Positions 8,325 to 15,995 of a DNA stretch of 20,436 nucleotides are shown piece after piece. The stretch is from an uncultured Ruminococcus sp. (lineage in GTDB: Bacteria; Bacillota; Clostridia; Oscillospirales; Ruminococcaceae): contig CAMOEP010000006.1 of assembly GCA_946612185.1 (NCBI GenBank), positions 1 through 20,436 of the forward strand. The letters run 5' to 3'. The translations under genes and the position numbers were made by a program. Under the pieces are notes generated by a model. It searched no databases. It was not told where the DNA came from and saw nothing but the letters and a program-made list of their open reading frames with translations. Each line of letters opens with the position of its first letter. Positions within the stretch are counted from its first letter, which is position 1.

Positions 8325-9218
8325 ATGGATACACAATTCTGGTGGTTTTACGACGTTATCGTCCTTGCAGTAGTTCTTATCTTTATGTTTCTCTGCGGTA
8401 AACGTGGCATCGTCAAAAGTATACTATCAACTGTCAGTTGGGCGCTGGCAGCAGTCATCGCCTTTTCAATAAGCGGAGGCATCGCTTCTTCTATCTACTC
8501 CACAAGCATCAGAGGAAGCAATATCAAGAAAATTGAAAAAACTATGGACAGCGATTTCTTCGCCGTTAAAATGGTCGAGTATATAGACTCCCTCCCCTAT
8601 GGTCTGCGTGCGGAGACTTCCAAGGTCAACGCCATGTTCGATAAGGGCAACGTTACTATCGAGGATATGATAACATACATCAACAATATCAACGGCAGAA
8701 AAGCTGCGGAAGATTCCGAACTCCGTGAAGTAGTCATCGAGGGCTACGCAAAAGTCATCGGTGATATGCTCAGCAAGGATTTCAGCGACTATATCGTCGA
8801 GTACGCCAAGGAAGAAGTCAGAAAAAACCCGGCAAATATCGCTGACCTTATCCCCCTCATAAGAGACAGGGAAAATCCCAAGCCCGCAAGCAGTATGGTC
8901 GCTGATAACTACACAGCCCCGGCTTACAGAATAATTATCCGCCTGCTTGGATTTATTATACTGACAATTGTTATCGGTATATTCGCAGAATTCATCATCA
9001 AATCATTCACCAGCGCAAACAGCGCAACAAGTACCACATCGAACCTTACCGGTGCGCTGGTAGGTATCGCTATGGGACTTGTGGTATCATTTATTATCAC
9101 CGCTATGGTGAGACTCTACGTCATTATGGGTACTGACCATATGATGTTCTTCAACACAGAAGCTATCGACAAAACCTACGTTTTCAAGTATATCTTTAAT
9201 ATAGTACAGAAAATGTGA
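8325..9218 (+). CDS. CvpA family membrane protein
   Basis: A 297-residue membrane protein. The N-terminus DVIVLAVVLIFMFLCGKRG followed by a second helix (about residues 31-52) is the typical start of CvpA-like proteins, named after colicin V production but broadly conserved with roles in envelope homeostasis. A hydrophilic region (about 60-195) is followed by two more hydrophobic stretches (about 203-223 and 243-268). The total is longer than the usual 160-220 residues because of the inserted middle part. The start is uncertain: ATG 8325 has no ribosome site at normal spacing; the only purine-rich GGAGGAG lies over 30 bases upstream, while an in-frame CTG at 8307 is nearer to it. The gene precedes clpE by 23 bases and probably shares its transcript. 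Confidence 0.75.
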   Translation: MDTQFWWFYDVIVLAVVLIFMFLCGKRGIVKSILSTVSWALAAVIAFSISGGIASSIYSTSIRGSNIKKIEKTMDSDFFAVKMVEYIDSLPYGLRAETSKVNAMFDKGNVTIEDMITYINNINGRKAAEDSELREVVIEGYAKVIGDMLSKDFSDYIVEYAKEEVRKNPANIADLIPLIRDRENPKPASSMVADNYTAPAYRIIIRLLGFIILTIVIGIFAEFIIKSFTSANSATSTTSNLTGALVGIAMGLVVSFIITAMVRLYVIMGTDHMMFFNTEAIDKTYVFKYIFNIVQKM

Positions 9219-9241
9219 ACCAAGGGAGGAGCGAAAATAAC

Positions 9242-11599
9242 ATGATAATGTGCAGCAATTGCAAGAAAAGACCTGCGGTGGTATTCATCACCTCCGTTCA
9301 GGGCAACGAGAAGAAAAACGAGGGACTTTGCCTGTCCTGCGCAAGAGAGAGGAAGATCCCTCAGGTTGCGGAGTATATGGATAAGCTTGGCATCACCGAC
9401 GAGGAGATCGACCAGATCTCAGATCACATGATGAATATGCTTGACGGCGACGCTTTTGAGATGGGCGGTTCGGGAGTACTCCCTGACTTTATCTCGAATA
9501 TGTTCAATATGGGCGCAGATGAGCCGTCTGAGCCGGAGAGGACTGAGGAAAAGTCTCTGGATAAGTCACCCCGCCGTTCCTCCTCCGGAAGCAGCGACGA
9601 GGGCGATGAGAAGTCATCAAGACGCAGCAGCGGTTTCTTCGGCAGAACAAAGGGCGATAAGGATAAAAAGCGTGAGCTGAAATTCCTGGGAAGCTACTGT
9701 ACTAACCTGTCCGAAAAGGCTGCCAACGGCGAAATAGACCGTATCATCGGCAGAGACAGCGAGATAGCAAGAGTAGTCCAGATACTCTCACGCCGCACCA
9801 AGAATAACCCCTGCCTTATCGGTGAACCCGGTGTTGGTAAGACCGCTATCGCTGAGGGTATCGCACAGCGTATCGCTGAGGGAAATGTACCCTTTAATCT
9901 GGCTGACAAGAAGGTGTACCTCCTTGACCTTACCGCACTGGTGGCAGGTACACAGTTCCGTGGACAGTTCGAGAGCCGTATGAAGGGACTTGTGGACGAG
10001 GTGAAGAAGGAGGGTAACATTATCCTCTTTATCGACGAGGTTCACAACCTTGTAGGCGCTGGCGACAGCGAAGGCTCTATGAATGCCGCAAACCTCCTGA
10101 AACCTGCACTTTCCAGAGGCGAAGTCCAGGTCATCGGTGCTACCACATTCGGTGAGTACCGCAAGTATATCGAGAAAGATGCCGCTCTGGAACGCCGTTT
10201 CCAGCCGGTAACGGTTGCTGAGCCTACTATCGAGGATACCGTAAGCGTACTGCTGGGTATCAAGGACTACTATGAGAGTTTCCATAAGGTACATATCTCC
10301 GACTACCTTATCAGACTTTGCGCCGTACTTTCCGAGCGCTATATCACTGACCGCTTCCTGCCGGATAAGGCTATCGACCTGCTTGACGAAAGCTGCGCCC
10401 ACGCCTGCATACGTTCCAAAGAGATAGCTGAGTACAACAAGCTGAAAAAGGAGATAGAGTCACTGGAAGGCGTTGAAAAGACCATTTCAGAGCAGACCGA
10501 GCCGGATTATCAGGCACTTGCCGAGGTAAAGGGCAAGCTGATACATCTGCGTGACGATGCGGAAAAACTCCGTCCCATTGCCGAGAATGTACAGGTATGC
10601 GAGGAGGACGTTACAAAGGTAGTAGAACTCTGGACTGGTATCCCCGCAAGCAAGATAGCTGAGACTGAGTTCCTGAAAATAGCTAAGCTGGAGGACGCTC
10701 TCAAAGCCCGTGTCCGTGGACAGGACGAGGCAGTTGAGGTGCTGACAAAGGCAATAAAGCGCACAAGGGTTCAGCTTAACAAGCGCCGCCGTCCGGCATC
10801 GTTCATCTTCGTAGGCCCTACAGGTGTGGGAAAGACCGAGCTTGTAAAGGCACTGTCCGAGGAGCTTTTCGATTCCACCGAGCCGCTTATCAGGCTTGAC
10901 ATGACCGAGTATATGGAGAAGCACTCCGTAGCCCGTATGATAGGTTCGCCTCCGGGATATGTGGGATACGACGAAGCCGGTCAGCTTACAGAAAAAGTAC
11001 GCCGCAAGCCTTACTCCGTTATCCTCTTTGACGAGATAGAGAAGGCTCACCCGGACGTTATGAATATACTCATGCAGATACTCGACGAGGGCAAGATAGA
11101 CGACGCTCACGGCAGAACAGTCAACTTCGAGAACACTATAATCTGCATGACCTCCAACGCAGGCTCAACTGACAAGAGCATAGGCGTTGGCTTCAACCGT
11201 ACAGAGAATGAGATATCCCGTGACAAAGCAATGAAGGGACTGAGAGACTTCCTGCGTCCCGAGTTCATAAGCCGTATCGACGAGGTAGTTGTATTCAAGC
11301 AGCTTACTAAGGAGGACTTCGGCAGCATTGCAGCAATGATGCTGGACGAGATGAAAGAACCTCTGGGCGAGAAGAATATCACCCTTAGCTATGACGACAA
11401 GGCACTTGCACTTATCGCAGAGAAGTCCTACGGAAAGCCCTACGGAGCAAGAGATATCCGCAGAGTTATCCGTCAGGAGGTAGAGGATAAGGTAGCGCAG
11501 ATCATACTCGACCATGCGTCGGAGGTAGGCAATATCCACGTTTCTGCCGAGGGAGAGAATATCACCGTTACAGACAGCAAGGAGCAGGCAGAGGAATGA
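9242..11599 (+). CDS. clpE: ClpE/ClpC-type Hsp100 ATPase with N-terminal zinc ribbon
   Basis: A 785-residue AAA+ unfoldase. Residues 4-33 form a four-cysteine zinc ribbon (C4-x2-C7, C30-x2-C33), as in ClpE and McsA, replacing the double Clp_N domain of ClpC. A Ser/Arg/Lys/Asp-rich linker follows (about 90-140). The first AAA+ module has Walker A GEPGVGKT (194-201) and Walker [10 protein letters not shown]; a UVR-like coiled segment lies around [13 protein letters not shown]; the second module has Walker A GPTGVGKT (525-532) and Walker [13 protein letters not shown]. The loop IGVGF (647-651) matches the (I/L/V)GF tripeptide that docks on ClpP, so it should feed substrates to ClpP, encoded elsewhere. 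The start is ATG 9242, 11 bases after GGGAGGA. The stop overlaps the next ATG (ATGA). No CtsR gene or CtsR-like operator is visible. The name clpE rests on domain order. Confidence 0.92.
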   Translation: MIMCSNCKKRPAVVFITSVQGNEKKNEGLCLSCARERKIPQVAEYMDKLGITDEEIDQISDHMMNMLDGDAFEMGGSGVLPDFISNMFNMGADEPSEPERTEEKSLDKSPRRSSSGSSDEGDEKSSRRSSGFFGRTKGDKDKKRELKFLGSYCTNLSEKAANGEIDRIIGRDSEIARVVQILSRRTKNNPCLIGEPGVGKTAIAEGIAQRIAEGNVPFNLADKKVYLLDLTALVAGTQFRGQFESRMKGLVDEVKKEGNIILFIDEVHNLVGAGDSEGSMNAANLLKPALSRGEVQVIGATTFGEYRKYIEKDAALERRFQPVTVAEPTIEDTVSVLLGIKDYYESFHKVHISDYLIRLCAVLSERYITDRFLPDKAIDLLDESCAHACIRSKEIAEYNKLKKEIESLEGVEKTISEQTEPDYQALAEVKGKLIHLRDDAEKLRPIAENVQVCEEDVTKVVELWTGIPASKIAETEFLKIAKLEDALKARVRGQDEAVEVLTKAIKRTRVQLNKRRRPASFIFVGPTGVGKTELVKALSEELFDSTEPLIRLDMTEYMEKHSVARMIGSPPGYVGYDEAGQLTEKVRRKPYSVILFDEIEKAHPDVMNILMQILDEGKIDDAHGRTVNFENTIICMTSNAGSTDKSIGVGFNRTENEISRDKAMKGLRDFLRPEFISRIDEVVVFKQLTKEDFGSIAAMMLDEMKEPLGEKNITLSYDDKALALIAEKSYGKPYGARDIRRVIRQEVEDKVAQIILDHASEVGNIHVSAEGENITVTDSKEQAEE

Positions 11600-12342
11600 G
11601 TTTTTCAAGGACATTCTCCCTTACAGCCGCAATGGTGCTGGTATTAACAGCACTTTGCGGCTGCGGGGACGGTAACAGCAGCAGTACCCTTTCCGGGGTA
11701 TCGTCGGGTCAGAAGCCGGCGGTGGATACTCCGGCAGTTGGGGGAGATGCAGCACTTGGCGGCGACAGCAGCCAGAAGTCTGCGGTGGATACCCCGGCAG
11801 TTGGGGGAGATGCGGCGCTTGACGGCGACAGCAGCCAGAAGCCGGCGGAAGTACCGGAAGGCGCAGTACTGAAGCTGGGGGATATAACAGCTTCCCCCGG
11901 CGAGATAGTGGAGATACCCCTCAGCGTTACTGGTACAGGCGAAGGCTGGGCGTTGTGCGGACTGCACATAACCTATCCGGATACACTGAAACCGGTGATG
12001 ATCGACGAGGAAGAAACGACGGTGAAGTACAAGCCGGGAGATGCGTCGGAGTACAAGACATCGAGCATATGTATGGAGTGGAGGGACAACAAGACGGATT
12101 ATCTTATTGATAATAAGCTTGGGTGTATATTCTTCACGGAGATGTTCGACGGAAACGGCGGAACTGACGGTGAGATAGCCAGATTTTTCTTTGAAGTTCC
12201 GCTGAACGCAAAGAGCGGCGATGTGTACCCGCTGGATTTCTACTATCAGGAGAGCGACCTGTTCATGGACGACAGTCTGAATACAGCGTATCAGGCGCTT
12301 GCCTTTGAGAACTGGCAGGGCGGAACGCTGACCGTAAACTAA
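11596..12342 (+). CDS. Putative lipoprotein with cohesin-like domain
   Basis: A 248-residue exported protein. The N-terminal hydrophobic segment ends in LTALCGC, so lipidation at C23 (L-C-G-C) is likely. Residues 25-88 are a low-complexity linker holding two nearly identical 21-residue repeats. Residues about 90-248 resemble a cohesin fold: LKLGDITASPGEIVEIPLSV at the start, GLHITYPDTLKPV, then GEIARFFFEVPLNAKSGDVY and a terminal GGTLTVN, matching the usual order of cohesin strands. Cohesins bind dockerins in cellulosomes; here the domain is alone on a lipid-anchored protein, so it might display a dockerin-bearing partner, or be a cohesin relative with another role. Its ATG overlaps the clpE stop by 4 bases, so it is translationally coupled to that gene. 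A terminator follows. Binding function is not shown by sequence alone. Confidence 0.78.
   Translation: MSFSRTFSLTAAMVLVLTALCGCGDGNSSSTLSGVSSGQKPAVDTPAVGGDAALGGDSSQKSAVDTPAVGGDAALDGDSSQKPAEVPEGAVLKLGDITASPGEIVEIPLSVTGTGEGWALCGLHITYPDTLKPVMIDEEETTVKYKPGDASEYKTSSICMEWRDNKTDYLIDNKLGCIFFTEMFDGNGGTDGEIARFFFEVPLNAKSGDVYPLDFYYQESDLFMDDSLNTAYQALAFENWQGGTLTVN
11710..11835 (+). repeat. Two 63-bp tandem repeats in the lipoprotein linker
   Basis: Two head-to-tail 63-bp units (11710-11772 and 11773-11835) encode QK(P/S)AVDTPAVGGDAAL followed by (G/D)GDSS. They differ at a handful of positions, indicating recent duplication. They extend the flexible linker between the lipid anchor and the cohesin-like domain, and a partial third unit (QKPAE) follows. 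Confidence 0.93.
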
Positions 12343-12521
12343 TTCGTAATTCGTAATGCGTAATTGCGCTTGGCTATTTCTGTAGCGGAAGTTTACCGCC
12401 GCCATTCATACAAAACAAAAACCGTCCGGCTCTATTAATGAACCGGACGGTATCTTTTTAAATTCATCGCCGCAAGGCGACACCATTAATTACGCATTAC
12501 GCATTACGAATTACGCATTAC
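12341..12521. repeat. Element of about 180 bp with ATTACG-rich inverted ends (MITE-like)
   Basis: The left end (12341-12365) is built of AATTCGTAATTCGTAATG-type steps. The right end (12488-12521) is its reverse complement with one difference over the first 25 bases, then runs on with further ATTACGC steps. The core carries a two-way terminator. The left end starts inside the stop codon of the lipoprotein gene (taa at 12340-12342), and the right end stops about 10 bases before the stop of the convergent peptidase gene. There is no ORF inside. Similar ATTACG repeats are common in bacterial intergenic regions; mobility is inferred only. Confidence 0.65.
12413..12460. terminator. Two-way intrinsic terminator between convergent genes
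   Basis: ACCGTCCGG (12421-12429) pairs with CCGGACGGT (12443-12451), a perfect 9-bp stem with a 13-base loop. It has an A-rich run on the left (AAAACAAAA) and a T-rich run on the right (ATCTTTTT), so it can end transcription from both the cohesin lipoprotein gene and the opposing carboxypeptidase gene. Confidence 0.9.
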
Positions 12522-12531
12522 AAAATGCGCA

Positions 12532-13623
12532 TTATTCAGCGGTTTCTTCGGAAGCTTCGGTGGTGGGTGTGGTTTCTGGTTCAGCGAGGTCAGGCTGGGT
12601 GGTACTCTGGCTGACCTTTTCGTCCTTGTATACCGTAACCACAAATCCGTCTACGTTATTTCCCGAAACCTCATACTTATAATCAGAAGGTACAGGCAGC
12701 AGGGTAGTGTCAGAACCGTCGTCCGAAGCATAGAAGTATACCTCGTATGCCGCACCTGTATCATCGGTGAATTCCAGATGCTCGCCGTCATAGGGGTGCT
12801 GTCTCACCAGGTCGGTGTACTCCTCCAGACAAAGGTTATTCTTAGTCATATAATAAGCGTGTGGAATTCCAACATAGCGGAAATGCCACGGTTCATTGCG
12901 TATCTCTGTGATGTCCTCTTTCTCCTCGGTGTATCTTACAATAAAGCCGTACTTGTAGCAGTTCTCGTTTATCCACGCAAAATCGCCAGTACCCTGGTAG
13001 TCGTTATCAACGGTCTCGCTGAAATCGAAAGCGTAACCAGTCTCATGCTCGCTGAATCCGGGCTTTGCGACTCTTGTGGAGGTATCGCTTCCAGTCTCAG
13101 CCAGATCAGCATCATAAAGCTGCTGCTGGAATTCGTTGGAACGGAATGAACCATAGATTATCAGCGTATCATTGAAGTAGAGGTTGTAGAAGTCCTCCAC
13201 CATTTTCGCCAAAGGTTCATAAGCCGGGCGCATGATAGTATAGCTGTAATCGACGGCGGTAAAGAAATCTCTGCCTGTCTCGTCGTTCATTTCAAGTATA
13301 CTTACAAGATCCTCCTCACCGGTAGAGAAGTACTGATGCTGATTATTTACAAGGATAAGGCTGCCGTAGAACTTATCCTTAGTATCTACTGATATCTGGG
13401 AATACATTGTCCTGTTCGGGTCAGGGACGGCTTCGGTGGGTACAGTACTCTCAGCTACATTATCGCTCTGCACACGTTCATATGAACCCATAGTTGAGGA
13501 GCGGTCAACTGCTCCCTTTACGATAAGACCCATAGCGCCCACCAGACACAGGCTCAAAGCAATATCAGCCACACGCTTTGTGCGGCGCAGGCTTTTTTCT
13601 TTACTAACCTTCTTTTTAGGCAT
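12532..13623 (-). CDS. VanY-like D-alanyl-D-alanine carboxypeptidase (peptidase M15B)
   Basis: A 363-residue membrane-anchored peptidase. A basic N-terminus (PKKKVSKEKSLRRTKR) precedes one membrane helix (about residues 19-39), then a linker and an outside M15 domain. Zinc ligands are in SEHETGYAFDF (H193, D200) and EPWHFRYVG (catalytic E244, ligand H247). YGSFRSNEFQQQLY is the usual upstream YRS-like motif. The family removes the last D-Ala from peptidoglycan stem peptides. About 75 residues after the domain end in a Thr/Glu-rich tail (TPTTEASEETAE). I chose the start at 13623 because GGAG lies 7 bases upstream and the promoter would leave a 48-base leader; an in-frame ATG at 13659 would be only about 12 bases from the transcript end. 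No vancomycin-resistance genes are nearby, so this is likely a housekeeping enzyme. Confidence 0.92.
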   Translation of the reverse strand: MPKKKVSKEKSLRRTKRVADIALSLCLVGAMGLIVKGAVDRSSTMGSYERVQSDNVAESTVPTEAVPDPNRTMYSQISVDTKDKFYGSLILVNNQHQYFSTGEEDLVSILEMNDETGRDFFTAVDYSYTIMRPAYEPLAKMVEDFYNLYFNDTLIIYGSFRSNEFQQQLYDADLAETGSDTSTRVAKPGFSEHETGYAFDFSETVDNDYQGTGDFAWINENCYKYGFIVRYTEEKEDITEIRNEPWHFRYVGIPHAYYMTKNNLCLEEYTDLVRQHPYDGEHLEFTDDTGAAYEVYFYASDDGSDTTLLPVPSDYKYEVSGNNVDGFVVTVYKDEKVSQSTTQPDLAEPETTPTTEASEETAE

Positions 13624-13638
13624 TGCACAACTCCATTC

Positions 13639-13658
13639 TGCCGGGTAATTATCCGGCA
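13639..13658. repeat. 20-bp near-perfect palindrome in the carboxypeptidase leader
   Basis: TGCCGGGTAATTATCCGGCA is symmetric except for one mismatched pair. It lies between the predicted transcription start and the ribosome site of the carboxypeptidase gene. It could be an operator for a dimeric regulator or a small hairpin in the mRNA. Confidence 0.6.
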
Positions 13659-13677
13659 TTATATTCTACACCTTCTT

Positions 13678-13706
13678 ATTATATCATAAATTTGCCGAAA
13701 TAGCAA
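13678..13706 (-). promoter_or_regulatory. Promoter of the carboxypeptidase gene
   Basis: On the minus strand TTGCTA (13706-13701) and TATAAT (13683-13678) are separated by exactly 17 bases. The start of transcription would be near 13671, giving a leader of about 48 bases to ATG 13623. Confidence 0.65.
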
Positions 13707-13958
13707 GTCTGACAAGGAATTTTCAAAAAACGGACACAGTTTGCTGATTTTTGTCGAAATTTAGCCATAAATTGTGCATAAGCACCTAAAAATACAGTCA
13801 TTTGTCAGTCTACACTGTATATAATATATATATCGACACTTTTGAAAACAACTGTACAAAATACACAAAGGAACGGCTGGTTTATTGTCAACAGGGTCAA
13901 ATATGTACAAATCTTGTGGGAAGTTTAGCACTGATATGCACAATCTTTTTGAAAACTA
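13707..13958. other. AT-rich intergenic stretch without a recognised gene
   Basis: This lies between the two divergent promoters. It is AT-rich, contains a TATATAATATATATAT run near 13818-13833 and scattered TGTACAAA-like words, but I find no ORF with a ribosome site, no tRNA and no terminator. It may hold upstream activation or regulator sites. Confidence 0.6.
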
Positions 13959-13987
13959 TTGCAAATAACAGCGGCAAATGCTATAAT
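13959..13987 (+). promoter_or_regulatory. Promoter of the leader, zinc-ribbon gene and mscL
   Basis: TTGCAA (13959-13964) and TATAAT (13982-13987) are spaced by 17 bases, close to the sigma-A consensus. Transcription would begin near 13994 and give a leader of about 220 bases before ATG 14213. Confidence 0.8.
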
Positions 13988-13993
13988 AAATAT

Positions 13994-14212
13994 ATATGAG
14001 AGTAATCATATCAGGCATACTCTCACAGCTTCGGTCAAAATGATGAAGGTCATGCCCCGGAGGAATGTCTGATGAAGCGGCAAAAGAAAAAAATATACCG
14101 CAGCTTCAAAAAGTACGCCCTCCCGTATGTTCCTGCATCTGCATACTCCTTTAGGCAGGGGTAAAGCTGACATCTGTATGCCTGCGCAGAGAGGAAAGGA
14201 GCGTGATTATTT
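13994..14212 (+). promoter_or_regulatory. Long, possibly structured 5' leader of the zinc-ribbon gene
   Basis: The predicted leader contains several inverted repeats. GAGAGTA (13998-14004) with TACTCTC (14018-14024) is a perfect 7-bp stem at the very 5' end. GAAGC (14074-14078) can pair with GCTTC (14103-14107). GCATAC (14141-14146) pairs with GTATGC (14176-14181), enclosing CTTTA (14149-14153) with TAAAG (14162-14166). I do not recognise a known riboswitch class. A 30-codon ORF (14072-14164) overlaps the structures, so the folding may reflect translation of that ORF or be incidental. The ribosome site of the main gene (AAAGGAG, 14195-14201) is outside the stems I can draw. Confidence 0.4.
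14072..14164 (+). CDS. Candidate 30-aa basic small protein or leader peptide
   Basis: ATG 14072 is preceded by GGAGGA (14059-14064) with a 7-base gap, one of the best ribosome sites in the window. It opens a 30-codon frame with product MKRQKKKIYR SFKKYALPYV PASAYSFRQG, ending at TAA 14162-14164. The first half is strongly basic, the second aromatic and proline-containing; there is no membrane helix. A 10-codon frame (14040-14072, MMKVMPRRNV) overlaps its start as TGATG but lacks its own ribosome site. The ORF lies 49 bases before the zinc-ribbon gene on the same predicted transcript. It might be a regulatory leader peptide, a real microprotein or chance. I do not recognise the family. Confidence 0.45.
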   Translation: MKRQKKKIYRSFKKYALPYVPASAYSFRQG

Positions 14213-15943
14213 ATGATCTGCCCGGCTTGTGGTAAAATGAATGAAGACGGCTTCAGATTTTGTGTGAAGTGCGGCAGTAATCTTGATGATCCCTCTGAGG
14301 TAACATATGAGTCCGTCGATATGGGCGGATATCATACGGAGGAAGAATTTGCCCAGGGGCATCACTCTGGTTTCACTATGGGTTCAGGTGTGTTCTGCAT
14401 AAGCGACAGACCTGCATCAGACAGCACCTCCGAAGTTTACACCTCTGACGAACTAAATGACACCGAAGAGGAGTTTGATTTCAGTATGTTTGATGAACCC
14501 GATACAGCGGGTTTCGGTACGCTCGGCTCTGCGCCGCTGCCTCCGCCGAAAACTATCGACAATTCTCTGGCTGATGATGAGGACGATGATGAGGATATCG
14601 CCCCTGGTGAGCAGTTCACCAGACCGCCTGTCCCAAGACAGAACCAGTTCCAGCAGCCGGTAAATAATAACCCCATGCAAAGACAGCAGCCTTCCATGCA
14701 GCAGGGCTTCGGTCAGATGCCCCAGCAGATGCAGCCCCAGCAGCCCTATCCGGGCGCTTTCGGTCAGCCGCAGATGCCAAATCGCATGAACCAGGGCTAC
14801 GGTCAGCAGCAGTCTGCCGGTTTTGGCACAGGTGCGCCCCAGTACCACCAGCAGAACCGTCAGAATCAGCCCCAGCAGTTTGGCGGTGGAGCTATGCCTC
14901 CTCAGGGGTATGGCAATCAGCCCCAGAATATGATGTACGCTCAGCCCCAGATCATTGGTTATGAGCAAAGCGGTGCGCCTATCTACGGTCAGCCCGGTCA
15001 GCAGATGATGTACGGACAGCCGCAGATAATCGGCTACGACCAGAACGGTCAGCCTGTCTATGGTCAGCCCGGTCAGCAGATGATGTATTCTCAGCCCCAG
15101 ATAATCGGCTACGACCAGAAGGGTAAGCCTATCTACGGTCAGCCTGTATTCATGCAGCCTCAGATAATCGGTTATGAGCAGAACGGTTCGCCTATATACG
15201 GTCAGCCGCCTGTGTATAATCACGAAAACGGCTCTATGATGCAGCAGGGCATGATGAATTCACCAATGCAGCAGCGCAGCAATGGTCTGCCAGCGTTCAC
15301 ACCGGTCGAGCCTGAGAAGCCTAAGAAGGAAGAAAAGGCTGATTTCTGGGACTTCTTCGACGACGGCAAGAAGGATAAGCGCCATGAGATGCCTGCCGCA
15401 GATGATTTCTTCGGCAAGTCCAGCCATAGCAGCGACGGTATGGGCGACCTTTCTACCGACGGTCTTGACTTCACCAAGCTAAGACGTACTGAGAAGAAAA
15501 AGCGTGACTATATGGGAGATACACCCCTTGTTGACGCTGCCGACCTTAATCCGAATGAGGCTGCAAAGTTCAACAGACTGTACATGAAAGCCACCGAGCA
15601 GGTAAATGCTGATGACCTTGAGGCACACAGCACAGCACATTCTCAGGACAGAATGGGCATGACATCGCAGGTGGACGTAAGCAGGCTGTCACAAAACGTA
15701 CATATGAAATCCCGTATCTCAATGGGCGGTACTGACATCGTGGACGCAAGCGACCTGGAGGCTTATGTACCAGAGCATATAAGTTCTATTATGGGCGAAG
15801 CTGACCACGCAGTAGAAGCGCTCCCGAAGAAGAAGAACCCCTATCAGTCCGAGCTTGATCTTATCGAGCTTCCGGAATATATGAAAGCTAAGAAAACTGC
15901 AAGGGAAGACACTATAGAGATACCGTCGCTCCCGAAGGTTTGA
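14213..15943 (+). CDS. Zinc-ribbon protein with Gln/Pro/Met-rich tandem repeats, unknown function
   Basis: A 576-residue soluble protein without signal or membrane helix. The N-terminus MICPACGKMNEDGFRFCVKC is a zinc ribbon (C3, C6, C17, C20). An acidic segment (about residues 80-135) leads into a Gln/Pro/Met/Asn-rich, surely disordered region, including four tandem repeats of QPQIIGYxQxGxPIYGQP (243-336). The C-terminal part has DFWDFFDDGKKDK (about 380) and three related motifs, MGDTPLVDAADL (434), MGMTSQVDVSRL and MGGTDIVDASDL, plus a degenerate MGEADHAVEAL (527). These look like repeated short binding motifs. ATG 14213 is 11 bases after AAAGGAG. mscL follows after 52 bases with no terminator, so both may be one transcript. 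A scaffold role at the envelope is possible but unproven. Confidence 0.85.
   Translation: MICPACGKMNEDGFRFCVKCGSNLDDPSEVTYESVDMGGYHTEEEFAQGHHSGFTMGSGVFCISDRPASDSTSEVYTSDELNDTEEEFDFSMFDEPDTAGFGTLGSAPLPPPKTIDNSLADDEDDDEDIAPGEQFTRPPVPRQNQFQQPVNNNPMQRQQPSMQQGFGQMPQQMQPQQPYPGAFGQPQMPNRMNQGYGQQQSAGFGTGAPQYHQQNRQNQPQQFGGGAMPPQGYGNQPQNMMYAQPQIIGYEQSGAPIYGQPGQQMMYGQPQIIGYDQNGQPVYGQPGQQMMYSQPQIIGYDQKGKPIYGQPVFMQPQIIGYEQNGSPIYGQPPVYNHENGSMMQQGMMNSPMQQRSNGLPAFTPVEPEKPKKEEKADFWDFFDDGKKDKRHEMPAADDFFGKSSHSSDGMGDLSTDGLDFTKLRRTEKKKRDYMGDTPLVDAADLNPNEAAKFNRLYMKATEQVNADDLEAHSTAHSQDRMGMTSQVDVSRLSQNVHMKSRISMGGTDIVDASDLEAYVPEHISSIMGEADHAVEALPKKKNPYQSELDLIELPEYMKAKKTAREDTIEIPSLPKV
14939..15202 (+). repeat. Four tandem coding repeats of 66-75 bp (IIGY repeats)
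   Basis: Units start at 14939, 15014, 15089 and 15155. The first two are 75 bp (25 residues, ending GQQMMY), and the third is 66 bp because the Pro-Gly-Gln-Gln part is replaced by PVFM. Each unit encodes (A/G/S)QPQIIGY, then (E/D)QxGxP(I/V)YGQP. The DNA is more similar between units 2 and 3 than between 1 and 4, consistent with stepwise duplication. Confidence 0.93.
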
Positions 15944-15995
15944 ATAGAAACGCCGCTGCCCGGCGGTGAATACTAAAGAAAGGAGAGGTATAAAT

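Noticed and set aside
11644..12405. 253-codon minus-strand frame opposite the cohesin lipoprotein
   Set aside because: It is the shadow of a convincing plus-strand gene with lipobox, cohesin-like fold and coupling to clpE. The minus product has no recognisable features and runs through the terminator.
12532..13623. Vancomycin-resistance operon member
   Set aside because: Only a VanY-like carboxypeptidase is present. No vanR/S, vanH, ligase or vanX gene is nearby, and such peptidases are common housekeeping enzymes.
13885..13913. Additional promoter starting at TTGTCA
   Set aside because: No acceptable -10 box at 16-18 bases; TATGTA is only 11 bases away.
13802..13999. 65-codon open frame in the divergent intergenic region
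   Set aside because: AT-rich, no ribosome site, crosses the predicted promoter of the zinc-ribbon gene, and composition is unlike the neighbouring genes.
13994..14212. Known riboswitch (c-di-GMP, c-di-AMP/ydaO, SAM, cobalamin)
   Set aside because: I looked for the conserved core words of these classes and did not find them in order. Only generic stems are visible.
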